From: Epsilonproteobacteria bacterium UBA4036
Lineage (GTDB): Bacteria; Campylobacterota; Campylobacteria; Campylobacterales; Arcobacteraceae
Assembly: GCA_002382325.1 (NCBI GenBank)
Contig: DGAG01000007.1
Coordinates: 186,001 to 250,000 of the forward strand
Direction: 5' to 3'
Length of the DNA: 64,000 nucleotides
The notes beneath the pieces were generated by a model. That model had not been told where the DNA came from. It did not search any database and saw only the letters and a list, made by a program, of their open reading frames with translations. This document shows positions 1-9,068 of the stretch, piece after piece. Each line of letters starts with the position of its first letter. Position 1 is the first letter of the stretch. Both the position numbers and the translations under genes were made by a program.

Positions 1-969
1 GGCATTGACAATAGTTTTAATATCCTCTAACGCATATTTAAACTCGTTTTCAAAAACCACTTCTTTTGAAGAGAAAGAGGCTTTCTCTTTTTTTAAGTCA
101 ATATATTGTTTTAAGGCCTCTTTTTTTGTCTCTTGTAACAAAATCGCTTTTGTTATCTCTTCTTTGGCTTCTTCAAGTGTTTTGATTTTTCCATCGGGCT
201 TTTTAAAGTCTGTTTTAAACTTTGAGTAATATTCATCAATCTCTTCAGCGGTTACTTCTTTGTTAATTAAATCAACCGTTTGAGTCTCTATTTCATATGA
301 AGCAGAAGACATATAGCTGTTTTTATTGGCTTCCCAATAGGTTTTTAAGGCACTTTGAGGAACTTCAATATTGAGTGCTTTTGAGTCCAGTATGGTTACA
401 TTGATATTATCTTCAATAAAAAGCAAGTTTGAAACCAAATCCAATTCTTGATTTGAAGGAGTGATTTTAAAGATGGATTCAATTTTTTGTAACAATAAAT
501 CTCGTTTTAATGAATTTTCAAAATCCGTAGGATTGGTTCTGTTTTGCATTAAGACTTGGACATAAGTCTCTTTGTCAAATTTCCCCTCTTTTTGAAAAGC
601 TTGAATTTGGACAAGTTCTTTTACAATATCTTCATTGGTCACATCAAGACCTAACTCATCAGCATAAGACAAAATAAGATTTTTTTGAATCACTAAATTG
701 TACGCCATATCAGAAAGGTTCAGTTGTTTTGCCACTTCTTGGTTAAATTGTTCTCCAAACATCTTTGCATATTGTTCATACAAATAGCTGTATTCTCTTT
801 GATACTCATCCAATGAAACTTGTCTGTCTCCTACAACAGCAACTGTTCCTTGCTTTTTGCCATAATCATAAGAACCCCAACCAACAAAACCAGCGCCCAC
901 AAACGCTATTGTACTGATCCAAATCGTAATTACTAACCATCTTTTGTGTCTTTGCATCCAAGTTATCAT
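1..969 (-). CDS. PpiD/SurA-like periplasmic peptidyl-prolyl isomerase (partial, C-terminus beyond window)
   Basis: The reverse strand is open from an ATG at 969 to base 1, giving 323 residues with no stop, so the C-terminus lies outside the window. The N-terminus MITWMQRHKRW is followed by a hydrophobic, glycine-rich anchor segment (about residues 11-30) and then a helix-rich SurA-N/PpiD-like chaperone region with the pattern VVGDRQVSLDEYQREY. By family knowledge this is an inner-membrane-anchored periplasmic folding factor; the parvulin domain would be in the missing part. The gene is 47 bp downstream of recD2 in the same orientation. The family call is from fold-type pattern only. Confidence 0.8.
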   Translation of the reverse strand, partial: MITWMQRHKRWLVITIWISTIAFVGAGFVGWGSYDYGKKQGTVAVVGDRQVSLDEYQREYSYLYEQYAKMFGEQFNQEVAKQLNLSDMAYNLVIQKNLILSYADELGLDVTNEDIVKELVQIQAFQKEGKFDKETYVQVLMQNRTNPTDFENSLKRDLLLQKIESIFKITPSNQELDLVSNLLFIEDNINVTILDSKALNIEVPQSALKTYWEANKNSYMSSASYEIETQTVDLINKEVTAEEIDEYYSKFKTDFKKPDGKIKTLEEAKEEITKAILLQETKKEALKQYIDLKKEKASFSSKEVVFENEFKYALEDIKTIVNA

Positions 970-1015
970 TAAATATTATCCTAAATTTTTTCACACATGA
1001 TACTAAAAAAACCTT

Positions 1016-3328
1016 TTAACTAAAGTTAAATTTGTTCTTGAGAATATCATTTATGACAGATTCTCTTTTGGTGGTTTCAATTCTTTTGCACGCACTTTTA
1101 AAGGCCTCTTCTTCTCCTACAATGTGGCACATTTTTTTTGCTCGTGTAATGGCAGTGTACAAAAGTTTTGTGTTGTGCATAATGTAGTGAGAAAAGGTTA
1201 TTGGAATTAAAGCATTATCGTATTCCATACCTTGTGTTTTATGAATGGTTAAACAATACGCTAAACTTAATAATGAGTCTAACATATCAAAATCGTAAAA
1301 TACCACCATATCGTCATTGGGATATAAAACCACACACACATGCTGATCAAAATCAAGTTTAATGATTAGTCCCAATTGTCCATTAAAAACACGTTTTTCA
1401 ATAAATTCATCGGAACCATTTTTATACGATGTCATACTTTGTGATTTCATGTTTTCATTTTTAATATGAATAACCTTATCACTGAGTTTATATTCATACA
1501 GTTTGGTTTTTTTGGATTTTTCTCTTGAAGAGTTAAAGAGTTTTTGCAGTTGGACGTTTAAGTTTTCAACGCCTAAAACCCCTCCTTTCATAGGAGTAAT
1601 AATTTGAAAAAGCGTCAGTGCTTTGGCAATGTTCTTTTCTTTGACTAAACTGTACGTTTCTTGGATATAAGTGCTTGCAATATTTAAAATCGTATGTAAA
1701 ATGCGTTCAGTATTTTCAAAACGCAATTGGGAAAAATTGTGTTGATTTTGCCCATTTTTAGCGGCATAATAATTGTCAATAGAGACATCATAAAACTTAA
1801 AGTCTTCATACTTCTCTTTGTACTGCGGAACTTGCCCTTGTCGTATGTCATTGGCAATAACAGCAATGGCTTGTTGCTCATTTTGTCGATAAATTTTAGT
1901 CAGTTTACAAATGGGAGCCAAAGAGTATTTTATGCAATCGTGTAACACATTTCCTGCACCAATGGCAGGAAGTTGTCCGTCATCACCTACAACGATAAAA
2001 ACGGTGTCAATACTGATTTTAGAGATGATTTGATAAAACGTAACGCTGTTGACCATAGAGGCTTCATCGAGTAAAACTACTTTATAAGGGAAAAAGTCTT
2101 TCTCTTTGTGTTGCATCAGCAAGGATTGTATGGTCATACTTCGATAGCCCGTTGTATCAGAAATTCTTTGACTGGCGATTCCACTTAAAGCGATGGTAAT
2201 AATGTCATCATAACTGACAATTTCTTGTAAAAGTTCTAAAATGGCTCGGCTTGATGTCGATTTACCTGTTCCTGCATATCCAATGAGAAAAAGAGTGTTA
2301 CTGCCATTGTTTATGATTTCTACTGCTTGAGTTTGCTCATGGCTTAAACTAAAGCCCAGAGTCTTCTCTTTATGGGTTAAATACTCTTTAAAATTAGAAA
2401 TGATTTTTTTATTGGGAATTTCCTCGGCACGTTCTTTAAAGAATTCAATAATTTTATTTTCTGCAAAATAAAGCATCGAGGGGGCGTATCTCTCTTGAGT
2501 TGTAAGATAGATTTCTTCTTTATTTATCATGGTTAATAAACTGTTTTCATACAAAGAAAAGCCCTCTTCAAAACCTAAAGCTTCATCTAACAGTTTATAA
2601 AAATGATGTTTATCGATTGAAGAGTTTCCGTTGTTATCACAATATTCTCGTAAGGTATAGTTCATACAAGCAGCAATTCTAAAATCACTTTGTTTGTTTA
2701 TGCCCAAACTCAAGGCAATCTCATCGGCACGTTTAAATCCTATGCCTTTTATTTGGATTAATATATAAGGATTATGTTTGATTTTTTCAATTAAATTATC
2801 CACTTCACTAAAATGAGAGTAAATTTTTGTAATGAAATTACTTGTCACACCAAACTTGGATAAAAAAGAGCCCAATTCCCTTAAGTGTTTAAACTTTTGC
2901 CATGATTCTACAATCGTTTTAAGCTTTTTATCTTTGATACCTTTAAAAGTCAACAGTTCATTGGGATTGTTGTTTAAAATCTCAATTAACTCTTCTTCGG
3001 AATATTTTTTAAGCAGTTCTTGGGCGGATTTTTTGGTAATGCCTTTGACAATTTTAGTTAAAAAGAAAAAGAGTTCAGCTTCTTTAAGTTGCAACGATTC
3101 AAACTCAAATTGAACTCCATACTTTTTATGATTGATCCAATTTCCTGTAAGAATAATCTCTTCACCCACAATTTTTTCAATATGGGTATCAAAATATTGC
3201 CCACAAATTTTTTGGTTGTTTTCTAAAACAGCAATACAATATTTACTCTCTTCATTGAAAAAAAGAACCTTTTTAAGTACTCCAGAGAGTTTAAATGTGG
3301 TATGCTCTTGGCTATTAATATCCATCAT
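1016..3328 (-). CDS. recD2: RecD2-type ATP-dependent DNA helicase (SF1B)
   Basis: A 770-residue protein with an N-terminal OB-like region, helix-hairpin-helix repeats (for example IKGIGFKRADEIA near residue 195), a Walker A motif GYAGTGKST, a Walker B-like VVLLDEASM, and a C-terminal UvrD-C2 motif AYCLTIHKTQGMEYD. This order is that of RecD2/TraA helicases, which act without RecBC as 5'-3' DNA unwinding enzymes. A TTG at 3331 precedes two tandem ATGs (3328, 3325); I take the first ATG. The start overlaps the end of the upstream hypothetical gene, suggesting translational coupling. No RecB or RecC gene is visible in the window. Confidence 0.9.
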   Translation of the reverse strand: MMDINSQEHTTFKLSGVLKKVLFFNEESKYCIAVLENNQKICGQYFDTHIEKIVGEEIILTGNWINHKKYGVQFEFESLQLKEAELFFFLTKIVKGITKKSAQELLKKYSEEELIEILNNNPNELLTFKGIKDKKLKTIVESWQKFKHLRELGSFLSKFGVTSNFITKIYSHFSEVDNLIEKIKHNPYILIQIKGIGFKRADEIALSLGINKQSDFRIAACMNYTLREYCDNNGNSSIDKHHFYKLLDEALGFEEGFSLYENSLLTMINKEEIYLTTQERYAPSMLYFAENKIIEFFKERAEEIPNKKIISNFKEYLTHKEKTLGFSLSHEQTQAVEIINNGSNTLFLIGYAGTGKSTSSRAILELLQEIVSYDDIITIALSGIASQRISDTTGYRSMTIQSLLMQHKEKDFFPYKVVLLDEASMVNSVTFYQIISKISIDTVFIVVGDDGQLPAIGAGNVLHDCIKYSLAPICKLTKIYRQNEQQAIAVIANDIRQGQVPQYKEKYEDFKFYDVSIDNYYAAKNGQNQHNFSQLRFENTERILHTILNIASTYIQETYSLVKEKNIAKALTLFQIITPMKGGVLGVENLNVQLQKLFNSSREKSKKTKLYEYKLSDKVIHIKNENMKSQSMTSYKNGSDEFIEKRVFNGQLGLIIKLDFDQHVCVVLYPNDDMVVFYDFDMLDSLLSLAYCLTIHKTQGMEYDNALIPITFSHYIMHNTKLLYTAITRAKKMCHIVGEEEAFKSACKRIETTKRESVINDILKNKFNFS

Positions 3329-3668
3329 CAAACTTTTTATTTTTGTGCTTATCTTTTTTATAATTGGTTTGATTTTTGTCTTTTAAAAGCAAATTCGCCT
3401 CTTTAAGCAAGGTTTGTTTTTGCTCTTCTATGTTTTCATTGCCATGATGGACAAAATACATAACATTATCAATATGCCGTTTTAAGCCCGATAAATAATT
3501 GGAGTTTAAATCCACCGCTTCACTTTTTTGAAGTTCTTCAAAGTTTTTAAGCATACGTTGTTTGTAAAGATCAAAATCAAAATTTTCAAGTTTGAGTAAA
3601 GAAATATTGCGTTTAAAAAATTTTTCTAAAACTCGAATGTATTTGATGCGTTTTGTTTTTTCGTGCAT
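3315..3668 (-). CDS. Conserved-looking hypothetical protein, 117 aa
   Basis: I do not recognise a family. The protein is highly charged, predicted mostly helical, with a lysine-rich C-terminus (KKDKHKNKKFDDGY) and no membrane segment. Its 3' end overlaps the start of recD2 by about 14 bases, so the two are probably translated from one message with ppiD further downstream. The AT-rich region upstream (3669-3791) is shared with the divergent receiver-PilZ gene and probably holds promoters in both directions. Confidence 0.7.
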   Translation of the reverse strand: MHEKTKRIKYIRVLEKFFKRNISLLKLENFDFDLYKQRMLKNFEELQKSEAVDLNSNYLSGLKRHIDNVMYFVHHGNENIEEQKQTLLKEANLLLKDKNQTNYKKDKHKNKKFDDGY

Positions 3669-3791
3669 GAGTATTGTTATGGTCCAAAAATATTTTATTA
3701 AGTGAGTTTTATTGTATCAAAATAAAAGTTATAAAACTATTTTATGCTTTCTTTGTTATAATAGTTACATTATATAGAATTTGGAGATCGT

Positions 3792-4925
3792 ATGCAAGAA
3801 ATCACAGAGTTAAAAAAACAAGCCGGTAATTTTTCAGTGCTGGTTGTTTTAAATGACAACTCTATCAAAGAAGAAGTCCTTGATTTTTTACAAACGGTTT
3901 TTATTAAAATTGAAGTTGTTAGCGATTCAAGTGAAGCGTTAGAACTTTTCAAACAAAAAAAGCCTGATATTGTGATTACTGCGTTGGATTTTGCTTCTAT
4001 GAATGGCTTAGATTTTATACAAAATTTGAAAAAGTTAAATAAATTTCTACCTATTATTATTTTATCTCAAACACTTAATGCCGAGAAACTCTTAGAGTTA
4101 ATTCATTTGGGTATTACGGATTTTATTCAAACACCCATCAACACAGAATTGTTTAAAGCAGCCATTATAAAAGCTGTTGATTTCAGCCATGTTGTTACAT
4201 GCAAACCCGATAAACATGAAATGAGTCAAGAAGAAAGCCCTATTGAAGCGCTTAAAGAGATTTTTCGAAAACATCTGGATATTCAACTTATCAGCAATTA
4301 CAAAGGTATCCCTATCATTCACACGGGTAAAATTGTGGAAATATATAAAGATATTGTTCAAATCCAAACACGAAAAATTCAAACCAAAGCCATAGAGTTT
4401 AATAAAAAAACGATTTTGGAATCCGAATTTTTACCCAATGATATAGAAGCAACCTTGGTTAATATTGATCATAATAACGCTGAAGTGTCATTAAGTCATT
4501 TAACATACATTGAATATACTCCCAAACGACGGAAATATGCCCGTTTGGTTCCTTCTGAGGATATGAAACTTATGGCATACAAAAAAGGGGGTGCTAAATT
4601 AAATGTTGATTTGCGTGATATTTCATTGACCAATTTAACCTTTGAAATCAAAACCTTACCCGAATTTTTTAAATTGGGAGTTATCCTTGATTTAAAGATT
4701 GCTTTTGATGTTCCTGAAAATGATTTGGCGTATTATGTGGATAAATTGTATATCATCAATTTTCAAGGAAAAATTATTAAAATTCAAGAAGAAAATGCCA
4801 CTTATTTTGTCAGTGTTGAGTTTGAAGTTCCAAAGATTAAAGAGGATGTCTTTAATCAATATTTGTACAATCGTGAGTTGGCTTTGATTAAAGAGTTTAA
4901 ACGATTTGCTTCTAAAAAAAGTTAG
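3792..4925 (+). CDS. Degenerate receiver domain fused to a PilZ-like domain
   Basis: Residues about 15-130 have the CheY-like fold pattern, but key residues are changed. The phosphoacceptor position in VITALDFASMNGLDF is Ala64 where receivers carry Asp, the acidic pocket is LNDN, and the conserved Lys before Pro is Thr (FIQTPI). After a linker, residues about 245-370 look like a PilZ domain, with an arginine-rich RRKYAR entry and DISLTN where active PilZ proteins have D-x-S-x-x-G. The protein is therefore probably not phosphorylated, and c-di-GMP binding is uncertain. It is followed 8 bp later by an intact CheY-like gene. A likely promoter with TATAAT lies near 3758-3763. Confidence 0.78.
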   Translation: MQEITELKKQAGNFSVLVVLNDNSIKEEVLDFLQTVFIKIEVVSDSSEALELFKQKKPDIVITALDFASMNGLDFIQNLKKLNKFLPIIILSQTLNAEKLLELIHLGITDFIQTPINTELFKAAIIKAVDFSHVVTCKPDKHEMSQEESPIEALKEIFRKHLDIQLISNYKGIPIIHTGKIVEIYKDIVQIQTRKIQTKAIEFNKKTILESEFLPNDIEATLVNIDHNNAEVSLSHLTYIEYTPKRRKYARLVPSEDMKLMAYKKGGAKLNVDLRDISLTNLTFEIKTLPEFFKLGVILDLKIAFDVPENDLAYYVDKLYIINFQGKIIKIQEENATYFVSVEFEVPKIKEDVFNQYLYNRELALIKEFKRFASKKS

Positions 4926-4933
4926 GGCGGAAT

Positions 4934-5329
4934 ATGGATATTAAATTATTACGAAGTTCCATCCAAGAGTTGAAAGTTTTGTTTGTGGAAGATGAAGAAG
5001 CCGTACAAAAAGGCACATTAAATCTTTTAAATAAGTTTTTTAAAACGGTAATAGTTGCCAATAATGGAGCCGAAGCCATCACAAAGTTTGAACAAAACGG
5101 TTGTATTGATGTAATTATTTCAGACATTAAAATGCCCCGACTTGATGGTTTTAAGATGGCACAACAGCTCAAAGAATATAACAGTGATTTCTATTTGGTT
5201 TTTTTAACAGGAACGCTTGAAGAGTATAGAAATGAAGTGAGTATTGCCAATGATGTGATAATTAAACCTTTGGGCTATGAAGACTTAATCAACGTCTTAG
5301 AAAAAATCCATCAATTTTTTTCTAAATAA
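4934..5329 (+). CDS. CheY-like single-domain response regulator
   Basis: A 131-residue stand-alone receiver. The acidic pair E19/D20 (VEDEE), phosphoacceptor D64 (IISDIKMPRLDG), switch Thr92 (FLTGT) and Lys111 (IIKPLG) are all present, so it should be phosphorylatable. There is no output domain, so it acts by protein-protein contact. It starts 8 bp after the receiver-PilZ gene and is probably co-transcribed. The cognate kinase is not adjacent. Its 3' end overlaps the convergent small membrane protein gene by 19 bases. Confidence 0.85.
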   Translation: MDIKLLRSSIQELKVLFVEDEEAVQKGTLNLLNKFFKTVIVANNGAEAITKFEQNGCIDVIISDIKMPRLDGFKMAQQLKEYNSDFYLVFLTGTLEEYRNEVSIANDVIIKPLGYEDLINVLEKIHQFFSK

Positions 5330-5613
5330 TTTAAATACAATGAAGCAAAAGTGAAGTTTTCCAGTTCTTTTTGATTGTGAACGATTTTTTCTTCAATTTT
5401 TACGCAGGTCTTTTTGTTTTCTTGTGTGGGATTGAGTAAAAACAGTTGCATACAAATGATTGCCGCATCAGTCAAATAGTTATTTTCATAATGTATTTGG
5501 CTCATTTGCTCCAATTCATCTACTAATTTATTGGAAACGTATGATCCAGCAACACTTAAAAAAATTAGCGAAATAACCAATGAATATATGAGTCGTTTAA
5601 AAAATTTTTTCAT
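5311..5613 (-). CDS. Small single-pass membrane protein, 100 aa, unknown function
   Basis: One N-terminal hydrophobic segment (residues about 8-25, LIYSLVISLIFLSVAGSYV) after a basic start suggests an anchor with the remainder periplasmic. The rest is charged and predicted helical, with two cysteines (54 and 69). I do not recognise a family. It lies between glyS and the CheY-like gene and overlaps the latter tail to tail. Confidence 0.6.
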   Translation of the reverse strand: MKKFFKRLIYSLVISLIFLSVAGSYVSNKLVDELEQMSQIHYENNYLTDAAIICMQLFLLNPTQENKKTCVKIEEKIVHNQKELENFTFASLYLNYLEKN

Positions 5614-5663
5614 AGGTTGATTGTAATATATTTTAATTTAATTGTAAAGCAGTCACTTTACAA

Positions 5664-7679
5664 TTAAATGGTAATCTCTTTGATGTCAGCAATATTTTTA
5701 AACGCTTGATACACCAATCCAATTAGGTTTTTTCGATTGGTTTTAATGTTTGCATTATCATGATTTACAAACACATCATCAAAAAATTTATCCAAATGAG
5801 GTTTTAAACCAAATAAAGCTTCTAACTCTTCATCATAGGTAACATACTTTTTGCTTGTAACGCTGACATAGCTTTGATAAAGCTCTTCCTCGGCTACTTC
5901 TTCAAATAAATCAGGATTGATATCAAGTTTTACATCGGTATTAATGTCTTTAATGATATTGGCTACTCGTTTAAATGTAGCACTGTACTCTTTAAAATCA
6001 CTGCTTAATACAATGGGGTTTAACGCACACAGTTTTTGGCTGATGTTATAAACATTGGTTTCTCCACTGCTTAACACAGCTTTAAGAACAGAAGGATTGA
6101 CGTCAAATATTTTAAACAATCGTTCGTTGAAAAAGTCAACCAAAGCTTTTTGGTCTAAATTGGGGTAATTAACACTTAATTGCGAGATAATAGCCGCAAA
6201 ATCCAAAGGCAATTTGTGTTCAATGGCAATTTTTACAATTCCCGCAGCAGAACGTCTGAGACCAAAAGGGTCTTTTGAACCCGTTGGAATTTTTCCAACA
6301 CTGAATAATCCCATAAGATTGTCAATTTTATTGCTTAAAGCCACAATGGCTGAAAAGGTATTTGAAGGAAGTTCTGAGTCTTCACCGTCGGGTAAATACT
6401 GCTCTTTTAATGCAACATATACTTTCTCATCTTCATTGGCAGCTTTGGCATAGTAATATCCCATTAGCCCTTGCAGTTCGGTAAACTCATAAACCATTTC
6501 ACTGGATAAATCGGCTTTACTTAACATAATGGCTTTGTTTAAAAGTTCGCTTTCTTCTACCTTATACTCTTTGGCTAAATAAGCACCTATAAGTGCTTCT
6601 CTTTCGCATTTATCGTACATAGAACCTAAACCATCTACAAAGATTAGGCTTTTGAGATTTTCATTGCTTAATCCATTTTTTAAATCATTTTTGTAAAAGA
6701 ACATGGCATCGGCTAATCTTGGTCGTAATACTTTTTCATTTCCTGCAACAATAAAACTAAAATCATCGGTTTTTGCATTTGAAACGACAATAAAATTATT
6801 GGTTAACACGCCTTTTTTATACACAGCAAAATAACGTTGGTGTTCTTTCATAGAAGTGACAATAACTTCTTCGGGAAGCTCTAAAAATTCTACATCAAAT
6901 TTTCCTAAAAGAGCTGTCGGATACTCTGTGATAGCAACCACTTCATTGAGCAACTCTTCATCAATTTCTATTTTGACATCGTGTTGTTTTTCAATAGCAG
7001 CCATTTGTTCCAAAATGAGTTTTTTTCTCTCTTGAGGATACAAATTAACGCTGTGTTTGTCTAATTTACAGAAATAATCTCCTGCAAAGTCAAACGAAAA
7101 TGGCTCGTATGAAACCATTCGGTGTCCGTAAGAGATATTTTTAGAAGAGATTCCAAATAACTCACCTTCTACAACTTCTTCACCTAACATCATACACAGT
7201 GTTCGAATAGGACGGATAAAACTGTCTGTTCGGCTTCCCCATCTCATTGATTTACCAAAATTCAGTGTTGCAACAAATTCATTGACCATGGTATTTAAAA
7301 GTTGTTTGGATTCAACTCCTTGAACCTCTTCTTTAAAATAAAGTACCTCACCTTTAGGTGTGGCAATACTTGAAAGTTGGTCTACTTCAACACCACATTT
7401 TTTAGCAAATCCCAAAGCAGCACCCGTTGGTTTTCCTTCTTTGTAGGCAATACTTAAAGGAGCCCCTAATTGTTCAATAACTGAATCTTCTTGTTTTAGG
7501 GCAAACTCTCTGTGCCATAAGACCAATCGTCTTGGAGTGTAAAAAAAGTCAAAATCACTTATTAATTTATATTTATCTAATATATCCATCCATTTTTTTT
7601 CAATATTCTCTAACTCTTTTAAAAAGGGAATGGCGGGAAGTTCTTCAACACCAATTTCAATAAGCAATGGTTTTGTCAT
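5664..7679 (-). CDS. glyS: Glycyl-tRNA synthetase beta subunit
   Basis: At 671 residues with the opening TKPLLIEIGVEELPA and internal GSMYDKCEREALIGAYLA and GSKDPFGLRRSAAGI, this matches the beta subunit of the tetrameric bacterial GlyRS, which attaches glycine to tRNA-Gly together with the alpha subunit (GlyQ). The alpha gene is not in the window. Its ATG at 7679 overlaps the stop of the preceding small membrane protein gene (ATGA arrangement), and it is the last gene of a leftward operon that starts with ribA. Confidence 0.96.
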   Translation of the reverse strand: MTKPLLIEIGVEELPAIPFLKELENIEKKWMDILDKYKLISDFDFFYTPRRLVLWHREFALKQEDSVIEQLGAPLSIAYKEGKPTGAALGFAKKCGVEVDQLSSIATPKGEVLYFKEEVQGVESKQLLNTMVNEFVATLNFGKSMRWGSRTDSFIRPIRTLCMMLGEEVVEGELFGISSKNISYGHRMVSYEPFSFDFAGDYFCKLDKHSVNLYPQERKKLILEQMAAIEKQHDVKIEIDEELLNEVVAITEYPTALLGKFDVEFLELPEEVIVTSMKEHQRYFAVYKKGVLTNNFIVVSNAKTDDFSFIVAGNEKVLRPRLADAMFFYKNDLKNGLSNENLKSLIFVDGLGSMYDKCEREALIGAYLAKEYKVEESELLNKAIMLSKADLSSEMVYEFTELQGLMGYYYAKAANEDEKVYVALKEQYLPDGEDSELPSNTFSAIVALSNKIDNLMGLFSVGKIPTGSKDPFGLRRSAAGIVKIAIEHKLPLDFAAIISQLSVNYPNLDQKALVDFFNERLFKIFDVNPSVLKAVLSSGETNVYNISQKLCALNPIVLSSDFKEYSATFKRVANIIKDINTDVKLDINPDLFEEVAEEELYQSYVSVTSKKYVTYDEELEALFGLKPHLDKFFDDVFVNHDNANIKTNRKNLIGLVYQAFKNIADIKEITI

Positions 7680-7825
7680 TTTTCTTTTTCCTTATTTTTT
7701 TGTTTTTCTATTTCGTCTAACTTGTCTTTATGTTTTTGAATTTGTTGTTTATTGAAGCCAATAATAAAAGAAGCTACAAAAAAGATAAACAGTATAACAA
7801 CAATGACATCTAAGATTTCTTTCAT
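7676..7825 (-). CDS. Small membrane protein with charged C-terminal tail, 49 aa
   Basis: The frame extends to a TTG at 7870, but the first ATG is at 7825 with a weak GGA-type ribosome binding site, so I prefer the shorter form. It has one transmembrane helix (EILDVIVVILFIFFVASFIIG, about residues 3-22) and a lysine/glutamate-rich tail. I recognise no family. Its stop overlaps the glyS ATG, and it sits in the ribA-rsmG-glyS leftward operon. Confidence 0.6.
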   Translation of the reverse strand: MKEILDVIVVILFIFFVASFIIGFNKQQIQKHKDKLDEIEKQKNKEKEK

Positions 7826-7882
7826 TTTATTCCAATAAGTTATTTGTTTAAAGGCGGTTATTTTAGCCAAGAGTGCCTTATT

Positions 7883-8254
7883 TTATACTAATACACTTTC
7901 ATAAATTGCGCCATCAATTTCAAGTTGGGCAATCTCTTCGATTTCATCATTTGATGTAATCACAGCCAATATTTTTGAATCAAAAAGATAATTTTGTGCA
8001 CTTTTTTGTACTACACTGGCAATATCTTTTGGACAAATAATATATTTGGCTCTTAAAGCATTGGCATAAATGGCTTCTTTAAGACTTTGCACTTTAGCAG
8101 CATAAGCAATTTGATTTTCAAAACAATATTTCATCAAAACTTCATCGTAATCAAATAAAATGGTAGAATTTGGTTTTGTCTGAGAAATTGCTGAAACAGT
8201 AGAAACTCTTTGAACTTCTCCAAATGGTATGAGATTATCACCTATAAAAATCAT
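7883..8254 (-). CDS. Conserved hypothetical protein, 123 aa
   Basis: A soluble protein beginning MIFIGDNLIPFGEVQRV, with regular alternation of strands and helices (TILFDYDE, AKYIICPKD, KILAVITSNDEI). I do not recognise a characterised family. A GTG at 8263 lies directly on the AAGGAG sequence, whereas the ATG at 8254 has AAGGAG eight bases upstream, so I choose 8254. That ATG overlaps the stop of the upstream PP0621-like gene (ATGA), indicating tight coupling in the operon. Confidence 0.7.
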   Translation of the reverse strand: MIFIGDNLIPFGEVQRVSTVSAISQTKPNSTILFDYDEVLMKYCFENQIAYAAKVQSLKEAIYANALRAKYIICPKDIASVVQKSAQNYLFDSKILAVITSNDEIEEIAQLEIDGAIYESVLV

Positions 8255-8469
8255 TTTAAACACTCCTTAGAGCAAAAATACCGACCATTGCTTAAAATAC
8301 CCTCTTTTTTAGAAACGAAAACTTTACACGTGGGACACTCAACCATAACATCTTCTTTTTCCATACTGTTTTTATCGTTTTGTTTAACTTGTTGTTCTCT
8401 GCTTTTTTTAAAAAAGATTAAATAGACTAAAAAAATGGCCAATAAAAATAGCAGTATTTTAAAAATCAT
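8251..8469 (-). CDS. PP0621-family small membrane-anchored zinc-ribbon protein
   Basis: 72 residues: an N-terminal transmembrane helix (IFKILLFLLAIFLVYLIFF), a short linker, then a metal-binding pair VECPTCKVFV and GRYFCSKECLK. This is the layout of the PP0621 family (anchor plus two C-x2/3-C pairs), whose function is unknown. It overlaps both rsmG upstream and the hypothetical gene downstream by four bases, so it is part of the ribA-rsmG operon. Confidence 0.8.
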   Translation of the reverse strand: MIFKILLFLLAIFLVYLIFFKKSREQQVKQNDKNSMEKEDVMVECPTCKVFVSKKEGILSNGRYFCSKECLK

Positions 8470-9068
8470 AATGTTCCTTTGTGGTTAATGTATAAATAAT
8501 TTCGCTCTTTAATGGTAATAACTTCAAACTCTTGGACGCAAACATCTTGCAGTTCGGTTTCTAAATGACTGCCTTTATAGAACAAATAACGCGTTTTTTC
8601 ATTGGAGATATTGCGAGTAAGTTGTAATAACAAAGAGGTATTTGTAACCGCTCTTGAGGTGATAAGATCAAAAGAAGTATGGTGTTTAACGTTTTCAACT
8701 CGATTGCAAATAATCTCTAAATTTTCAAGCTTTAAACTGTTTTTGACAAAATTTAAAAAGGCAACTCGTTTGCTTCTTGATTCAATCAGACAACCTTTGA
8801 TTTGGGGACGAGCCATGGCTAAAATCATCCCAGGATAACCTGCTCCTGTGCCAATATCAGCAAAAGAGTCAAAAGGTTTTACAAATTTTAAAGGATACAA
8901 AGAATCTAAAATATTATCAATAATTTGCTCCTCTTTTAATTCGGCAGTAAAATTATGTACTCTTCCCCATTGTTGAAGAAGAGCAATAAATTGCTCACAT
9001 CGTTCATAAAAGAGAGAATCCAACTCAATGTTGAGTTCTTCAAACTTTTTTATGTGAATTTCATTCAT
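8466..9068 (-). CDS. rsmG: 16S rRNA (guanine-527-N7)-methyltransferase RsmG
   Basis: 200 residues with the SAM-binding loop FADIGTGAGYPGMILAMARP and a following SRSKRVAFLNFVK segment, characteristic of RsmG/GidB. It methylates G527 of 16S rRNA; loss in other bacteria gives low-level streptomycin resistance. The length is near the family norm. The start codon overlaps the ribA stop by one base (TAATG). Confidence 0.95.
   Translation of the reverse strand: MNEIHIKKFEELNIELDSLFYERCEQFIALLQQWGRVHNFTAELKEEQIIDNILDSLYPLKFVKPFDSFADIGTGAGYPGMILAMARPQIKGCLIESRSKRVAFLNFVKNSLKLENLEIICNRVENVKHHTSFDLITSRAVTNTSLLLQLTRNISNEKTRYLFYKGSHLETELQDVCVQEFEVITIKERNYLYINHKGTL

Noticed and set aside
1727..1945. Forward-strand frame inside recD2, and many similar frames inside glyS, polA, argF and others
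   Set aside because: Antisense or shifted-frame shadows of well-supported genes, without family features.
7826..7870. Longer form of the small membrane protein from TTG 7870
   Set aside because: No Shine-Dalgarno sequence at that TTG; the ATG at 7825 starts directly before the membrane helix.
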